Origin: Bacteroidota bacterium
Lineage (GTDB): Bacteria; Bacteroidota; Bacteroidia; Chitinophagales; Chitinophagaceae
DNA: 23,722 bases
Assembly (NCBI GenBank): GCA_023433265.1
Contig: JAEZDR010000148.1
Coordinates: 1 to 23,722, forward strand
Direction: 5' to 3'
Position 1 is the first letter of the stretch; every line of letters starts with the position of its first letter. The notes below the pieces were generated by a model. The model worked only from the letters and a program-made list of their open reading frames with translations. It was not told where the DNA came from and ran no database searches. Below, one piece after another: positions 21,211-23,722 of this stretch. The position numbers were made by a program, and so were the translations under genes.

Positions 21211-23722
21211 CTATTTATATAACCACACCCGCATTAGCGACAATAACTGATCTATTTTAACCGGTTTGGTTATATAGTCGGATGCTCCCGCCTCAATACA
21301 CTTTTCACGGTCGCCTTTCATTGCCTTGGCTGTAACGGCAATGATTGGCAGCGCTGTGTTTTTATGTTCACGCCTTATTTTTTGTGTTGTTTCATAACCG
21401 TCCATTTCAGGCATCATGATGTCCATCAGTATCATCTCGATATTATCGTTTTCGTTGAGAATATTGATGGCCTCCTTACCACTTTCTGCTGTAATGGTGT
21501 TGATATTGTACTTTTCAAATGCGGTAGTGAGTGCAAACAGGTTTCTAACATCATCGTCCACAACCAATACAGTTTTATTAGAAAGTACATCCTCCTTCAT
21601 CCTAAGGTTCTCGATCATTCTGCGCTTTTCAGGCTGTAGATCCTTATGATTAAGGTGTAACTGTAGTACGGTTTCTTCCAGCAACAGCTCCAATGAATTT
21701 ACATTCTTGAGTAGAATGCGATTGGTGTACTGCTTTAACTGTGTTTTTTCCTTGGTAGAAAACTCTTTAGCCGAGTAAATCATCACAGGAGTTATGTGAT
21801 TCTTAATTATAGAGTTTATTTCAACCACAAAATCCAACCCTGCTATATCTGGCAACATGTAATCTACAATCACACAATCAAAGCTCTCGCTGCGCAGAAT
21901 AGAGAGCGCCTTTTGGCCGGTTTGTGCAATTGTAATATCTACGAGATCCGGGTTATCCAGGACTTTGGCTATTTGTGAAGAGTCGATCTCATTGTCTTCT
22001 ACAATCAACAGTTTCTTCTTTTTAAGTGCGTTGTAGGTTACAATATCTGTAAACAAAACACTTAACGCCTCGTTCTTTAATGGCTTCAGGTGGAAGCTAC
22101 GTGCACCCCGTTGCATAGCAAGCAACCTGTTTTCTTCACCGGAAATAAGATGAATAGGAATATGGCGGAAGTTAAGATCATTCTTAAACAGGTCTAGTAT
22201 CTTCCATCCGCTTGCATCCGGAAGTTTCACGTCGAGGGTAACCGCTATAGGATTATACTTATTTGCAAGTTCGAACACTTCGCCAAAACCAGTGGCGATT
22301 ACCACTTTCACACCCAGTTCGTGCGCTTTCTCTATCATGATTTTGCCGAAGCGAAGATCATCTTCAACCACCAAAACAACCTTGTCGCCCGGCACAATGG
22401 ACGTTCTGTCGTCCCCTGTCTCATTGATCATTTCAGCGATATCCATGTCCTTAAGTTCAAGCTTATGGGGACGTGACTGAATCACTTCAGTGGGTTGTTG
22501 AATCTCACTGATTGGCAGCGTACTCTGCTTTTCCTTTTTTGCAATGTTTGGATTGTAATCTACAGGCAGGAATAGCGTAAAAGTACTACCGTGACCTACC
22601 TCAGAATCAAGTTCTATAGATCCTCCTAACAGATCAGCAAGTCCACGACTGATAGAAAGCCCAAGGCCGGTACCACCATATTTGCGGCTGGTAGAGCCTT
22701 CTGCCTGCTGGAAAGCTTCGAAGATGATGTTCTGCTTATCTTTTGAAATACCAATACCTGTGTCTGTAATTTCGAAAGCTATTACATTCCTTGCATTGTC
22801 GAGCGTTGGGTTATTTGGTTTCCAATTGTGATTTGCCTGGTAAATGCGAAGTTTAACCTCGCCCTTCTCTGTAAACTTGAAGGCGTTTGACAACAGGTTC
22901 TTAAGAATTTGGTTAAGGCGCTGCGCATCCGTTTCGATCTTGTCGGGAATATTACTCTCCACTTCAATATTGAACCTGAGATTTTTACTTTCAGACACAT
23001 GCTTGAAGGTACTTTCAACGAAGCTAGTGATCTCGCTAAGACGGACATTGATAAAGTCGGCAGAGATATACCCGGATTCGATTTTCGAAAGGTCAAGGAT
23101 ATCATTAATCAATTGGATAAGGTCATCACCACAACTATGGATGGTTTTTGCATAGCGAACCTGTTTTTCTGTAAGGTTACCCTCGTGGTTTTCGAACAGT
23201 TGCTGTGCAAGGATTAACAGTGAGTTAAGCGGTGTACGTAACTCATGCGACATATTGGCAAGGAACTCTGACTTATACTTGGAAGTAAGTGTAAGCTGCG
23301 CCGCTTTTTCTTCCAGGGATTTACGGGCCTCTTCCACTTCCTTGTTCTTAGCTTCCACCTCTTCTTTCTGTTTAACAAGAAGGTGCGCTTTATCCTGGAG
23401 TTCTTCGTTGGTTCTTCTAAGTTCATCGGCAAGTGATTGCGATTGAGCGAGAAGTTCTTCAGTTCTTGAGTTGGTTTCGATTGTATTTAATACGATACCA
23501 ATCGACTCGGTCAACTGCCCAAGGAAGTCTAAGTGCGTAGTGCTGAAGTTCTCGAAGGATGCGAGTTCGATAACGGCTTTCACTTCTTTTTCGAACAGCA
23601 CCGGGAGTATGATTAAGTTGAGAGGAGCTGCATCCCCAAGCCCGGAAGTTATTTTTACATAATTGCCAGGTACATTGCTTAATAATATCCTTTCTTTTTC
23701 AACGGCACACTGACCTACAAGC
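21211..23722 (-). CDS. Hybrid histidine kinase with GAF and three receiver domains (5' end cut by window edge)
   Basis: At least 837 residues; the frame stays open to the right edge, and GTG 23601 is only an internal codon. Order: C-terminal part of a GAF domain (23722 to about 23480), coiled coil (about 23470-23290), HisKA with SHELRTPLNS (His at 23247-23245), HATPase_c with NLLSNAFKF, TDTGIGI and YGGTGLGLSI, then three receivers with aspartates at 22233-22231 (TLDVKLPD), 21864-21862 (IVDYMLPD) and 21423-21421 (LMDIMMPE). Receiver 2 has LKN instead of the usual KP after its lysine, but its key residues are present. No HPt or DNA-binding output is seen. Sensing is probably by the GAF and upstream part; CheB/CheR-like genes often precede such proteins, which I cannot see. 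Confidence 0.95.
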   Translation of the reverse strand, partial: LVGQCAVEKERILLSNVPGNYVKITSGLGDAAPLNLIILPVLFEKEVKAVIELASFENFSTTHLDFLGQLTESIGIVLNTIETNSRTEELLAQSQSLADELRRTNEELQDKAHLLVKQKEEVEAKNKEVEEARKSLEEKAAQLTLTSKYKSEFLANMSHELRTPLNSLLILAQQLFENHEGNLTEKQVRYAKTIHSCGDDLIQLINDILDLSKIESGYISADFINVRLSEITSFVESTFKHVSESKNLRFNIEVESNIPDKIETDAQRLNQILKNLLSNAFKFTEKGEVKLRIYQANHNWKPNNPTLDNARNVIAFEITDTGIGISKDKQNIIFEAFQQAEGSTSRKYGGTGLGLSISRGLADLLGGSIELDSEVGHGSTFTLFLPVDYNPNIAKKEKQSTLPISEIQQPTEVIQSRPHKLELKDMDIAEMINETGDDRTSIVPGDKVVLVVEDDLRFGKIMIEKAHELGVKVVIATGFGEVFELANKYNPIAVTLDVKLPDASGWKILDLFKNDLNFRHIPIHLISGEENRLLAMQRGARSFHLKPLKNEALSVLFTDIVTYNALKKKKLLIVEDNEIDSSQIAKVLDNPDLVDITIAQTGQKALSILRSESFDCVIVDYMLPDIAGLDFVVEINSIIKNHITPVMIYSAKEFSTKEKTQLKQYTNRILLKNVNSLELLLEETVLQLHLNHKDLQPEKRRMIENLRMKEDVLSNKTVLVVDDDVRNLFALTTAFEKYNINTITAESGKEAINILNENDNIEMILMDIMMPEMDGYETTQKIRREHKNTALPIIAVTAKAMKGDREKCIEAGASDYITKPVKIDQLLSLMRVWLYK

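Overview
The window looks like ordinary chromosome from a member of the Bacteroidota, most likely near the Chitinophagaceae. The reasons are a secreted protein ending in a type IX secretion (T9SS) sorting domain, signal peptides cut before Gln ('..AQ'), a clean Bacteroidota promoter (TTTTG, 20 nt, TACATTTG) in front of a tRNA gene, few Shine-Dalgarno sites, and families common in that group (DUF983, S9 peptidase, GAF hybrid kinases with several receiver domains). The family assignment is inference from protein style, not from a marker gene.

Layout. 1-604: 3' part of a SAM methyltransferase cut by the left edge. 653-3784: large T9SS cargo protein, then two back-to-back terminators. 3928-4410 (-): small outer-membrane beta-barrel protein. 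4529-4663 (-): candidate 44-residue protein. 4781-5518 (-): PolB-like 3'-5' exonuclease, divergent from a membrane-anchored coiled-coil protein at 5547-6542. 6636-9733: S9 peptidase followed 11 nt later by a sensor histidine kinase, probably one operon. 9734-10492: 759 bp without a convincing gene, holding a perfect hairpin and 11-bp repeat arrays. 10493-10576: tRNA-Leu(GAG) with its own promoter and terminator. 10767-10877: 36-residue membrane peptide. 10885-14353 (-): carA, a sirtuin, an unknown protein and a lipid kinase. 14428-15153: surE. 15433-16236: secreted protein of unknown role. 16247-16705 (-): lipoprotein. 16797-16976 (-): a 59-residue protein hidden under a spurious plus-strand ORF. 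17083-17883 (-): thioredoxin and a DUF983 protein. 17971-18642 (-): OmpA-like lipoprotein. 18713-19789 (-): PA0069-type radical SAM protein. 19881-23722 (-): two signalling proteins, a GAF/kinase/three-receiver hybrid (cut by the right edge) and a receiver-kinase protein 13 nt downstream.

How the parts work together. Most genes are housekeeping (pyrimidine/arginine precursor synthesis, nucleotide hydrolysis, redox, envelope) and do not form one pathway. Two pairs look functionally linked: the secreted peptidase with its sensor kinase, and the two large signalling proteins at the right end, which probably form a multi-step phosphorelay.

I found no defence system, CRISPR array, prophage or insertion sequence. 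The observations most worth a second look are the sirtuin lacking all four zinc-binding cysteines, the family of 11-bp repeats in both orientations around tRNA-Leu, and three conserved-looking small ORFs.
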